Of a DNA stretch of 53,764 bases, positions 1 to 7,070 are shown one piece after another; the stretch's first letter is position 1; each line of letters starts with the position of its first letter. The notes beneath the pieces were generated by a model. The model was not told where the DNA came from. It searched no databases and worked only from the letters and a program-made list of their open reading frames with translations. The translations under genes were made by a program, and so were the position numbers. The stretch is from Thermoplasmatales archaeon (lineage in GTDB: Archaea > Thermoplasmatota > E2 > DHVEG-1), in the NCBI GenBank assembly GCA_030672305.1, contig DAOVGR010000061.1:1-53764 (forward strand), read 5' to 3'.

Positions 1-537
1 ATTCCACTGTAATCCTGCACCACCAATTGCATAAATTTTACCATTAACGACCCCTAAACCCAAACTAATTCTTGGAGTTGGCATAGACGTCTTAAATGAC
101 CAAGAATCCGACTGAGTATCATAGACTAAAACACTATTGAGTTTATCCCTAGGACCAAGATATATAGAATCAGGAGTTCCATGTAATATGTGACACCCTC
201 CAATAACATATATCTCATTTCCAACTGCACATATACCAAATTCCGCTCTTCCGTAAGGCATAGGTGTCTTTGTTACCCAATGGTCGCTTATTGGGTCATA
301 TGCTTCAACCGTGTCTAAGAACCCACTATCATTGTATCCCCCAATAACATATATCTTATCATTACATGAGACTACACCATGGCCAACTCTCGCAGTTGGC
401 ATTGAAAGTTTTGTTGTCCATGAACCTTTTCCATTTGATGAAGAAGCAGCATCTGAGATAAAACTAACTCCTAAAGCTACAACTATTGCAATTATAACTA
501 AAACCATCCAATTTTTTCTAATTTTTATTTGATTCAT
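1..537 (-). CDS. Secreted Kelch-repeat protein (C-terminus cut by window edge)
   Basis: I read this open frame directly from the reverse strand: 179 codons from an ATG at 537 with no stop before base 1, so the C-terminal part is missing. Residues 1-30 form a signal peptide or membrane anchor (basic start, then a hydrophobic run). After that come Kelch-type repeats with the units IYVIGGY, IYVIGGC and IYAIGGA, each followed by a 'V..YD...D.W' strand pattern. Kelch repeats build beta-propellers that usually bind proteins or glycans. An AGGAAG Shine-Dalgarno site lies at 544-549. The location outside the membrane is inferred from the leader. The ligand is unknown. Confidence 0.85.
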   Translation of the reverse strand, partial: MNQIKIRKNWMVLVIIAIVVALGVSFISDAASSSNGKGSWTTKLSMPTARVGHGVVSCNDKIYVIGGYNDSGFLDTVEAYDPISDHWVTKTPMPYGRAEFGICAVGNEIYVIGGCHILHGTPDSIYLGPRDKLNSVLVYDTQSDSWSFKTSMPTPRISLGLGVVNGKIYAIGGAGLQWN

Positions 538-646
538 ATTTTTCTTCCTATATAACTCAATTTTATTACTAATTAACTCTATTAATACTTATACTTTTTG
601 ATAGTAATATCCATAAACCTCAAAGGTTGTAGTAACGTGAAAATAA

Positions 647-664
647 GACTAATGAACATTAGTC
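647..664. repeat. Perfect inverted repeat, 8-bp arms, 2-nt spacer
   Basis: GACTAATG and CATTAGTC flank two adenines. It is the first of three inverted repeats in about 100 bp upstream of the Kelch gene's promoter side. It could be an operator, a hairpin in a transcript or a recombination site. The sequence alone does not decide. Confidence 0.6.
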
Positions 665-698
665 GAATTGAGTATTTGATAATGTTTAATACGCTACA

Positions 699-715
699 GA
701 CAAACAATGTTTGTC
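699..715. repeat. Perfect inverted repeat, 7-bp arms, 3-nt loop
   Basis: GACAAAC and GTTTGTC flank AAT. This is the second of the three closely spaced hairpin-forming repeats. The arms differ in sequence from the first pair, so it is not a simple duplication. Confidence 0.55.
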
Positions 716-724
716 AGAATTAGT

Positions 725-741
725 ACTAAATTTTGTTTAGT
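725..741. repeat. Inverted repeat, 6-bp arms, 5-nt loop
   Basis: ACTAAA and TTTAGT flank TTTTG. It is the third and weakest of the hairpin series, and it lies at the left border of the atypical-composition island that begins near 780. Confidence 0.45.
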
Positions 742-1070
742 GCGGAAATGAAATCAGAATAAAAAATTGTTAATTTATGATCTGGAAGCATGACTGTGAT
801 TGTGTGAGACGTGTCATAAATATTCCCTGGTTCTTTTCAAGCATGTGTTTGCATGGTTTGTGTGATTTGATCAAGGATTCCTTGTAGACAGTATTGATCG
901 GTATCTGAACCTGTTCACAGCGTATTTCACAGGCTGTGCTGCTATAGGATCTGTGGCTGAATCCTGTGAAGAACAATGCAGTATACCTAACCATTGTCAT
1001 ATTCACAAGGTTCATGGGTGGATTGTTGTGAGGGTTTGTGGTGAAGTTTGTTGTTGGATTTGTGTGTGAA

Positions 1071-1100
1071 GTACGCGCCCGCGCACGCGCGTGGAGTACG
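1071..1100. other. Very GC-rich alternating purine-pyrimidine patch
   Basis: Between two GTAC words lies a nearly pure G/C run containing the 10-bp perfect palindrome CACGCGCGTG at 1084-1093. Such alternating CG/CA sequence is the kind that can adopt left-handed DNA. In a genome this AT-rich it stands out, and it supports a foreign origin for the surrounding island. No function is claimed. Confidence 0.45.
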
Positions 1101-1274
1101 TCATGGATGAGTTTGTGTGTGGAACTCTGTGAAAGATTTCATGCAACAAGATTTGTGTAACAACTTCAACAGCGATATCGTTGTGATGATGTCAAGGATG
1201 GTTTCGTGAAATTATTTATCCAACAACTCGTCCAACAAACTCTACAAAAGTTCTTACAGCAATCCATTGTTGCG

Positions 1275-1514
1275 ATGTTTGTTGGTGGATTCCAAACAGT
1301 AATTGGAATAATCGCCATCATATTTGGTATATTTTAGTGGAGTATTCCTCAGGGTTTGGTTGCCTTAATAGTGGGTCTTATATTGATAACAGGTATCCTT
1401 CCGGCAATACCTGCTTTTGGTAAGCACTTGGAAAAACTAGCGAAATGGCTCGGTTCATTCCAAACAATAATTGGAATAATAGCTATAATAATTGGTATTT
1501 GGGGATTACTTTAA
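1275..1514 (+). pseudogene. Decayed copy of the small four-helix membrane protein
   Basis: The frame starting at ATG 1275 and ending at TAA 1512-1514 reproduces the C-terminal two thirds of the intact protein at 6510-6854: a GGFQTVIG segment, a hydrophobic stretch, GILPAIPAFGKHLEKLAKWL, then a second FQTIIG segment. A single in-frame TAG at 1335-1337 replaces a tyrosine of the intact copy (YYW becomes F-stop-W). The N-terminal half-repeat is missing and is replaced by unrelated sequence. Apart from the stop the frame is open and well conserved at protein level, so inactivation is probably recent. Read-through or a TAG-decoding system cannot be excluded, but TAG is an ordinary stop for many genes here. 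Confidence 0.75.
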
Positions 1515-1562
1515 ATTAAATCTATCTCTATCTTCTTTTTTCTTTTTCAACTATACATAGTT

Positions 1563-1584
1563 ATTTAGAACTATTGTTCTAAAT
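1563..1584. terminator. Strong hairpin downstream of the pseudogene
   Basis: A perfect 9-bp stem (ATTTAGAAC / GTTCTAAAT) closes a TATT loop about 50 bp after the pseudogene's stop codon. The nearest T-rich run lies before rather than after it on the plus strand, so a classical intrinsic terminator is not certain. Apart from this hairpin and the one at 1762-1784, I see no gene in 1515-1891, only the promoter and ribosome binding site of the following protease. Confidence 0.4.
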
Positions 1585-1761
1585 TTAATCATCCTTAAAT
1601 CCATCAGACAAAAGAATGCTGTTAGAAAAACGAATGATTATTAGCACAATGATTTCTGGGTGTTTTTCTTGTACTGTTCTTCTAGGATAAAACGGTTAAA
1701 ACTCATCCATCTCTCACTCCTTATACAACAGGAATGGTTTAAGAACATAAAGAGGTTTCTA

Positions 1762-1784
1762 TGAGGGGTTTTTCAAAACCCTCA
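1762..1784. repeat. Hairpin with one bulged G
   Basis: TGAGGG(G)TTTT pairs with AAAACCCTCA across a two-base loop, giving a 10-bp stem with a single bulge. It lies 108 bp upstream of the protease start and so probably upstream of its transcript. It could be a terminator or an operator. The sequence alone does not decide. Confidence 0.35.
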
Positions 1785-1891
1785 ATATTAATATCAATCC
1801 AAAATCATAATATGAACTTTTAAATTTCATCCTCAGCCAAAAATAATAAATATTATATTTATACTATCATTCTATCTGGAGGCGAAAAATT

Positions 1892-3367
1892 ATGAGCATA
1901 TCAACAAAAACAATAGTAAGTATTTTTATAATTACCTTATTACTTTTACCTATATCTGCAATAGCAGGAGAAACAGTACAAATATTAGATAGAGAGGATT
2001 TTGATCCATTAGTTGATATAGAAGTTACAGTTGAAATACAAAAAATCCGATCTTTTGATAAGTTGGATAAACAACTAAATATACTTCCATATAATCTTGC
2101 ACTAATACCTAAAAGAGAATATATAGATGAAAAGAGTGACCCTGATTTTTATTTAAAGGTGATAATTAACAACGAAGAATTCACAAGTGATATTTGGGAG
2201 GATACAAAATATATGTATACTCCTGATTTTTCCCCAACATTAAATGTCCCAGACAGTCAAGAATTTGTAAATATAACAATTCAACTTTGGGATTGGAATG
2301 AGGATGATGATGTTCTTTGTGATATTGGTAACGAAGAGGATGATGTAGATGTCACATATAGTATTAGAACAGGTCATTGGACTGGTGAAGATCAACTAAA
2401 TGATCCAAGTGGTTACGGAAGACTTAATGGATGTGATGACGGAACTATTTATACAAGAGATCGAGATTGCGAGCTTTGGTTCAACATCTATCAAAATGAT
2501 TATGATGGAGATAAAATACCATATTGGACAGAGGTCAATATTTATGGTACAGACCCTGAGATAGATAACACTGGTGAGGATGCAGATAGTGACGATGTAC
2601 CTATTGAATGGGAGTGGAAATGGGATTATAATCCCCTCGTTGTAGAAAATCATAAAAATCTTGATCCCGAAGGAGATAGTATAGACAATTATGAAGAATA
2701 TCTAACTTCTCAATGGGATTCTGACCCCTTTAGAAAAGATATATTTATTGAGCTTGACCAAATGGAGGAGAGCCCTCAAGGGGAAGCTAGTATATTTCCA
2801 GACGGGGCTAAGGAAATTCTTTATACTGCATATAACAGACAAAACCTTGTGTATCACCTTGATGATGGAAAATGGGATGAAACAGGATCAGAAATGATAC
2901 CTTTTGATGATTATATTACATGGTGGGATCTCAATAGTATATATCAACAATATTTCCTCCATGGAGATCAATATAACTGGAGACGTGGAGTATTTCATTA
3001 TGGAGTTTTAATATATGATTATGATGGCCCTCCAGGAATCACCTTTAGACCTAATAGTTTTCTAATAGCAAGCAAAGGTTTAGAAGAAAAAGCAGAAATT
3101 CAATTTTTTCAAAGGGATGAGGTTTATGCTAGTTGCTATATGCATGAAACTGGTCATACACTTAACTTCAGACCAATTCCCGGACACAATCGATTTAGCA
3201 CTTCCCCATTTAGACTTGGCTGGTGGCTTACTCGGTCTTATAAAAGTTGTATGAATTATGGCTATATGTATTATACCGTGGATTATTCAGATGGCTCACG
3301 TTTATTTCGAGATTATGATGACTGGAGTAGAATGGATCTTTCCTATTTCGAAAGAGAATGGTATTAG
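1892..3367 (+). CDS. Secreted zinc metallopeptidase with calcium-binding-type repeats
   Basis: This 491-residue protein has a signal peptide (about residues 1-25, ending near AIAG). The middle (about 200-290) holds Asp-rich loops such as NDYDGDKIPYWTE, DADSDDVP and LDPEGDSIDNYEE, which resemble calcium-binding EF-hand or thrombospondin type 3 repeats. The catalytic signature HETGH is at 418-422, with Glu419 as the expected general base, followed by a CMNYG turn near residue 453 that resembles the Met-turn of metzincins. The canonical third ligand spacing (HExxHxxGxxH) is not met: the equivalent position is Pro428, and His432 is the next histidine. An SD site (GGAGG, 1878-1882) fixes the start. 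There is no C-terminal anchor, so it is probably released. Extracellular protein degradation would suit the neighbouring amino-acid importer, but that link is inferred. Confidence 0.85.
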   Translation: MSISTKTIVSIFIITLLLLPISAIAGETVQILDREDFDPLVDIEVTVEIQKIRSFDKLDKQLNILPYNLALIPKREYIDEKSDPDFYLKVIINNEEFTSDIWEDTKYMYTPDFSPTLNVPDSQEFVNITIQLWDWNEDDDVLCDIGNEEDDVDVTYSIRTGHWTGEDQLNDPSGYGRLNGCDDGTIYTRDRDCELWFNIYQNDYDGDKIPYWTEVNIYGTDPEIDNTGEDADSDDVPIEWEWKWDYNPLVVENHKNLDPEGDSIDNYEEYLTSQWDSDPFRKDIFIELDQMEESPQGEASIFPDGAKEILYTAYNRQNLVYHLDDGKWDETGSEMIPFDDYITWWDLNSIYQQYFLHGDQYNWRRGVFHYGVLIYDYDGPPGITFRPNSFLIASKGLEEKAEIQFFQRDEVYASCYMHETGHTLNFRPIPGHNRFSTSPFRLGWWLTRSYKSCMNYGYMYYTVDYSDGSRLFRDYDDWSRMDLSYFEREWY

Positions 3368-3387
3368 TGAGAACAATTAAAAAAAAC

Positions 3388-4056
3388 TTAAGCGTTCCTT
3401 AGACCAATAGTTTCTTTTGCCCCTATCCCAGGAATTCTAAGTTTCTTTTCAAATTTGTCAATAATTGTTGTAAATAAAATTGTAAATACCAAATAAATCA
3501 TGGCAATAATTGCAAAAATCTCAATAAATTTAAAGGTTTTTGCTGCAATAAACATACCTTCGGCTGTTAACTCACGTACCTGAATAATATAAACAATTGA
3601 AGTATATTTTAATAGATAAATAAGTTCGTTTGACCATGCAGGAATAGATATTCTTAATGCTTGAGGAAGAACAATATTTTTAATTGATTGCAATCTGTTC
3701 ATTCCAATAGTTCTAGCAGCAATCATTTGTCCTGATGGAATTGATTGAATGGATCCTCTAAGATATTCAGCTTGATATGCACCGGAATTAAGCGATAAAC
3801 CTAAAAGAGCCGCATCTATCGGTGATAAAATTATTCCTATTGACGGAAAACCGAAATAGATAATAAATAATTGTACAAGAAGTGGTGTTCCTCGAATAAT
3901 TTCAATATAACCGATACAAATTCCTGAAACTATCTTATTTCCATAGACTCTTCCAAGAGCAAGTCCAACACCCAGTAATAAACCAACAACAAGTGAAATG
4001 AATGTAAGAATGAGAGTGATATAAAGACCGTCGATAAGACTTGGCAATGATTCCAT
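3388..4056 (-). CDS. Polar amino-acid ABC transporter permease (second copy)
   Basis: A membrane permease of the HisM/GlnP type, 222 residues. It has several hydrophobic helices and the EAA-type loop (GQMIAARTIGMNRLQS) that docks on the ATPase. It is the last gene of a four-gene importer operon transcribed leftwards (binding protein, permease, ATPase, permease). It is clearly paralogous to the permease at 4852-5526, so the two probably form a heterodimeric channel. The start is uncertain: a good AGGAGGAAAG site lies at the end of the ATPase gene but about 25 nt before this ATG, and the frame stays open upstream (FIEFF precedes the Met), so a non-ATG start slightly upstream is possible. Confidence 0.93.
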   Translation of the reverse strand: MESLPSLIDGLYITLILTFISLVVGLLLGVGLALGRVYGNKIVSGICIGYIEIIRGTPLLVQLFIIYFGFPSIGIILSPIDAALLGLSLNSGAYQAEYLRGSIQSIPSGQMIAARTIGMNRLQSIKNIVLPQALRISIPAWSNELIYLLKYTSIVYIIQVRELTAEGMFIAAKTFKFIEIFAIIAMIYLVFTILFTTIIDKFEKKLRIPGIGAKETIGLRNA

Positions 4057-4092
4057 AAAAAATTCAATAAACTCTGACGTCTTCTTTCCTCC

Positions 4093-4836
4093 TCACTCCT
4101 TACCATATAATGTTGAAATTCTTCCCAAAAACTCCTTTGTTCTCGCCTTTTTTGGATTTTGAAACATTTTATTTGGTGGGCCACTTTCAACAATAATTCC
4201 GCCTTCCATGAAAATTATTTCATCAGCAACATTTCTTGCAAATCCCATTTCATGGGTTACTACAAGCATTGCAACTTCACCAGCAAGTGATTTCATAACA
4301 TCAAGAACATCACCGATGAGTTCAGGGTCAAGTGCTGACGTCGGTTCATCAAAAAGAATAATTGTTGGGTTCATTGCTAAGGCACGAGCAATACCAACAC
4401 GCTGCTTTTGCCCTCCAGAAAGTTGAGCAGGGTATTGCTTAGATTGATCTTTTAATCCAACTCGTTTTAATTCTTCCATTGCTTTTTCTTGGGCTTTTTC
4501 CTTTGTCATTCCTTTGACTTTCTCAAGACCGATACTAACATTTCTAAGAGCAGTAAGATGATTGAAAAGGTTGAATTCCTGAAAGACAAAGCCAATTTTC
4601 TGCCGAATTCTATTAATTTCAATTTTAGGTTTTGTGATATCCTCACCATCAAGCCAGATTTCTCCTTTGTCAGGGGGGTGCAATTGATTGATACATCGAA
4701 GAAGCGTACTTTTTCCGGTCCCACTGGTTCCTATTATTACTATTGTTTCACCTTTTTTCATAGAAAAAGTAATACCCTTTAATACCTCAAGATCACCATA
4801 TGATTTATGAACATCTTTTACCTCAAGCATATGCAT
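4093..4836 (-). CDS. Polar amino-acid ABC transporter ATP-binding protein
   Basis: This 247-residue ABC ATPase of the GlnQ/HisP family powers uptake of polar amino acids. Visible motifs in order are Walker A (GTSGTGKST, about 37-45), a Q-loop (VFQEFNLF), the ABC signature ([15 protein letters not shown]), Walker B ([14 protein letters not shown]) and the switch histidine (VVTHEMGFA). An alternative start two codons downstream (MLEVKDV) would match family N-termini equally well. It sits between the two permease genes with very short spacers, consistent with one transcript. Confidence 0.97.
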   Translation of the reverse strand: MHMLEVKDVHKSYGDLEVLKGITFSMKKGETIVIIGTSGTGKSTLLRCINQLHPPDKGEIWLDGEDITKPKIEINRIRQKIGFVFQEFNLFNHLTALRNVSIGLEKVKGMTKEKAQEKAMEELKRVGLKDQSKQYPAQLSGGQKQRVGIARALAMNPTIILFDEPTSALDPELIGDVLDVMKSLAGEVAMLVVTHEMGFARNVADEIIFMEGGIIVESGPPNKMFQNPKKARTKEFLGRISTLYGKE

Positions 4837-4851
4837 AATTATTCCTCCAAT

Positions 4852-5526
4852 CTATCTTTCAACGCCTACCTCAAATCCTGACATTTTGTATTTTTTCTCA
4901 AGATAACTCAAACCTTTATTTGCTGAAATTACCAAAATAAAATAAATCAGTCCAATAACTAAAAGCACATGTAATACAAAATCTGGATTATTAACATATA
5001 TATATCTCCCTTGTCTCATCAGCTCAATTACTCCTATACTAAAAGCAATGGAGGTATCTTTTAACACAATAGTAAACTCATTTGACCAACCAGGAACGGA
5101 CAATCGAAGCATTTGTGGAAGAATGATATAACGAATGCTGCTCAATTTTGACATCCCTAACGATCTTGCTGCTATCATTTGACCTTCAGGAATCGAGTTT
5201 ATTGAACTTCTGAAAATCTGGGCTTGATAAGCAGCACTTCTTAAACCAAGCCCCAATATTGCAGCAGAAAAAGGATCTATATCTAAACCTATTTGAAGAG
5301 AAAGACCAAAATAGAGAAGAAAGAAAATAACAATAAGTGGAATTCCTCGAAATACCTTCTCGTAAAAAATAATAAAATATGGTAAAGGAAATTTACCATA
5401 TATACGAATAACTGCTAGAAATATTCCAAAGAGAGTTCCAAGAATCAAGCTTAATACAGTCAGTCCGATTGTAGTTTTTAAACCTTCCATTAGCTGGGGA
5501 AACGAATTTGCAAGTATCTCAAGCAT
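4852..5526 (-). CDS. Polar amino-acid ABC transporter permease (first copy)
   Basis: This 224-residue inner-membrane permease has a signature HisM-type N-terminus (LMEGLKTTIGLTVLSL) and the conserved cytoplasmic loop GQMIAARSLGMSKLSS for coupling to the ATPase. It is transcribed between the binding protein (25-bp gap) and the ATPase (15-bp gap). Sequence similarity to the permease at 3388-4056 indicates an old duplication within the operon. The substrate within the polar amino-acid group cannot be read from the sequence. Confidence 0.95.
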   Translation of the reverse strand: MLEILANSFPQLMEGLKTTIGLTVLSLILGTLFGIFLAVIRIYGKFPLPYFIIFYEKVFRGIPLIVIFFLLYFGLSLQIGLDIDPFSAAILGLGLRSAAYQAQIFRSSINSIPEGQMIAARSLGMSKLSSIRYIILPQMLRLSVPGWSNEFTIVLKDTSIAFSIGVIELMRQGRYIYVNNPDFVLHVLLVIGLIYFILVISANKGLSYLEKKYKMSGFEVGVER

Positions 5527-5551
5527 TCAGGAATCAACTTTCTGTTAATTC

Positions 5552-6352
5552 TTACTCAAAATATTTATTTATTAGAGCTGTCCAATCATCAGAGCCAATA
5601 AACTTCTCAAGTTCAGCATTTATTTTCTCAACGAGTGCTGTATTACCCTCTTTGACGCCAAATCCGTAATTTTCTCCAGTTATAATTGTATATGCAACCT
5701 CTCTATTTTCATTTTCAGCAAAAGCCTGTGCAACGTCCAAATCAAGAACAATTGCATCTAGTCTTTCTGTACCAATATCTAAATCAGCGACCGCGTCAAT
5801 ATATATTTCGTAAAGCTTGAGGTTTTCCTCATCCATCATATTTGTATTAATTAGATGTTCTTGTACCCAATCTGCACCAGTCGTACCGGTTTGTGCACCG
5901 ATTGTAAGATTTGCAATACTTGCTGTAAAGTTTTCAAGATCGTGTGATGCATTTATTTCCACACCGGATCCCTTTTTAATCAGAACTGATTGATCAGCTT
6001 GATAATAAGGATCGCTAAAATCAATTTCTTCCTCTCTGGTTTCATTTATTGTCATTCCTGCAGCGATAACATCAATTTTATCTGCCTGAAGTGATGGAAT
6101 CAATGATATAAAGCTGATATCTTTTACTTCAACGGTATAATTTAGGTTTTCAAGTATTGTTGTAATAAGTTCAATATCAAAACCAATTATATTGCCTGAT
6201 GCATCGGTGTATTCAAATGGTGGGAAATCTGCTGATGTTCCAACGATTATTTTGTTTTCTTTTTTTTCTTCAACACATCCTGATAGTAAAATAGCAGAAC
6301 CTAACATTGCTATTGCTACTAACATGACTAATATTTTCTTTTCTTTTATCAT
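5552..6352 (-). CDS. Amino-acid-binding lipoprotein of the ABC transporter
   Basis: A family 3 extracellular solute-binding protein, 266 residues. The leader ends in a lipobox (LLSGC, Cys at about 26), so the mature protein should be anchored to the membrane surface. The body shows the typical opening IIVGTSADFPPFEY and GFDIELI, then DVIAAGMTINETREEEIDFSDPYY, which is the hallmark of glutamine/histidine/arginine-binding proteins. It is the first gene of the importer operon, with a GAGGAGAG site just before the ATG and a TATA box at 6391-6400. Ligand identity is unknown. Confidence 0.96.
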   Translation of the reverse strand: MIKEKKILVMLVAIAMLGSAILLSGCVEEKKENKIIVGTSADFPPFEYTDASGNIIGFDIELITTILENLNYTVEVKDISFISLIPSLQADKIDVIAAGMTINETREEEIDFSDPYYQADQSVLIKKGSGVEINASHDLENFTASIANLTIGAQTGTTGADWVQEHLINTNMMDEENLKLYEIYIDAVADLDIGTERLDAIVLDLDVAQAFAENENREVAYTIITGENYGFGVKEGNTALVEKINAELEKFIGSDDWTALINKYFE

Positions 6353-6390
6353 ATCTCTCCTCTCTTAAACTAAAACAAAATGATTAACCT

Positions 6391-6400
6391 TTATTTAAGC
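6391..6400 (-). promoter_or_regulatory. TATA-like box of the amino-acid importer operon
   Basis: On the minus strand GCTTAAATAA lies about 40-48 nt before the binding-protein ATG. With the usual archaeal spacing of about 25 nt to the start site, it would give a leader of 15-20 nt that includes the GAGGAGAG ribosome binding site. Confidence 0.5.
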
Positions 6401-6509
6401 TTTTTATTTTTTCTAATGTTCATTTAATAGAGGTTTTGTTTAAAATCAAAGTGTTAATGCTCTTCTAAATTAAAAATATAAAAAAAAGAAAGGAAAAAAT
6501 GGAAAATTT

Positions 6510-6854
6510 TTAAAGATAATCTATTACACCTAGTATTCCAATAATTAGGACTATTAATCCAATGATTGTTTGAAATCCACCAAGCCATTTTGCAAGTCTT
6601 TCAAGATGTTTACCTAATGCTGGAATAGCAGGTAGTATTCCAATAGCCAGTATTAATCCTGCAAAAATTGTTACTAATGCCCATGGAAAACTCCAATAAT
6701 ATAATCCTGCAATTATTACAATAATTCCAATGATTGTTTGGAATCCTCCTAAAAACTTTGCAAGTTTTGCAAGATGTTTTCCCATTGCAGGTATTGCTTC
6801 TAGTAGTCCTACACATAGAATTAATCCAGCTATTATATTTAGCCATTCTATCAT
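6510..6854 (-). CDS. Small membrane protein with an internal tandem duplication
   Basis: This 114-residue protein is almost entirely hydrophobic and is built from two similar halves. Each half reads GLIL..G.L.AIPA.GKHL..LAK.LGGFQTIIG.IV, so the predicted topology is four helices as two helix-loop-helix units. The AIPAxGKHL and LGGFQTIIG segments are almost identical between halves. The start has a GGTGAGG site. A broken paralogue lies at 1275-1514. I do not recognise a characterised family, and the function is unknown. The twin conserved GKHLxxLAK loops, with His and Lys, are the likely functional part. Confidence 0.85.
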   Translation of the reverse strand: MIEWLNIIAGLILCVGLLEAIPAMGKHLAKLAKFLGGFQTIIGIIVIIAGLYYWSFPWALVTIFAGLILAIGILPAIPALGKHLERLAKWLGGFQTIIGLIVLIIGILGVIDYL

Positions 6855-7070
6855 ATTTCCTCACCTTATCTTTATTCCATTTTTAATTTAAAATTAATTA
6901 ACTCCTTATAGCTATTTCTATTTAATTAACATTAATTCGTGAACTGATTTATGAAAATTCATAATTTAAACTAATAAATATAATTATTTTAAACGTATTT
7001 TAATTTTATAGAAAATGTATATAAAATGTATCTATATTCTATATATTTAAAGTTGGGGAGGTATCTTCAA

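Larger units (their letters stand above)
538..1274. other. Non-coding, hairpin-rich region with an atypical-composition island
   Basis: No convincing gene was found here. Bases 640-745 carry three short perfect inverted repeats, listed separately. From about 780 to 1250 the base composition changes: G+C rises to roughly 45-50% and the plus strand becomes very TG-rich, unlike the AT-rich surroundings. An 81-codon frame on the minus strand (770-1015) lacks a ribosome binding site and recognisable domains. The island abuts the broken 5' end of the pseudogene at 1275, so it may be inserted foreign DNA or the remnant of a mobile element. I see no transposase motif or terminal repeats that prove this. 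Confidence 0.5.

Noticed and set aside
770..1015. 81-codon frame on the minus strand in the atypical island
   Set aside because: No ribosome binding site, no domain or family resemblance, odd composition. Kept only as part of the non-coding island.
1335..1337. In-frame TAG as a pyrrolysine codon
   Set aside because: Many genes here end in TAG (for example the protease at 3367, MBL protein, SthA-like protein, AlaX), the intact copy has tyrosine there, and no pyl genes are in the window. A nonsense mutation is simpler.
538..1891. CRISPR array or insertion sequence in the hairpin-rich region
   Set aside because: The inverted repeats differ in sequence and no spacer-repeat pattern, transposase or terminal repeats were seen.
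3930..4193. 87-codon frame on the minus strand bridging the ATPase and permease genes
   Set aside because: Shadow of the two transporter genes in a different frame; the translation lacks membrane or ATPase character.
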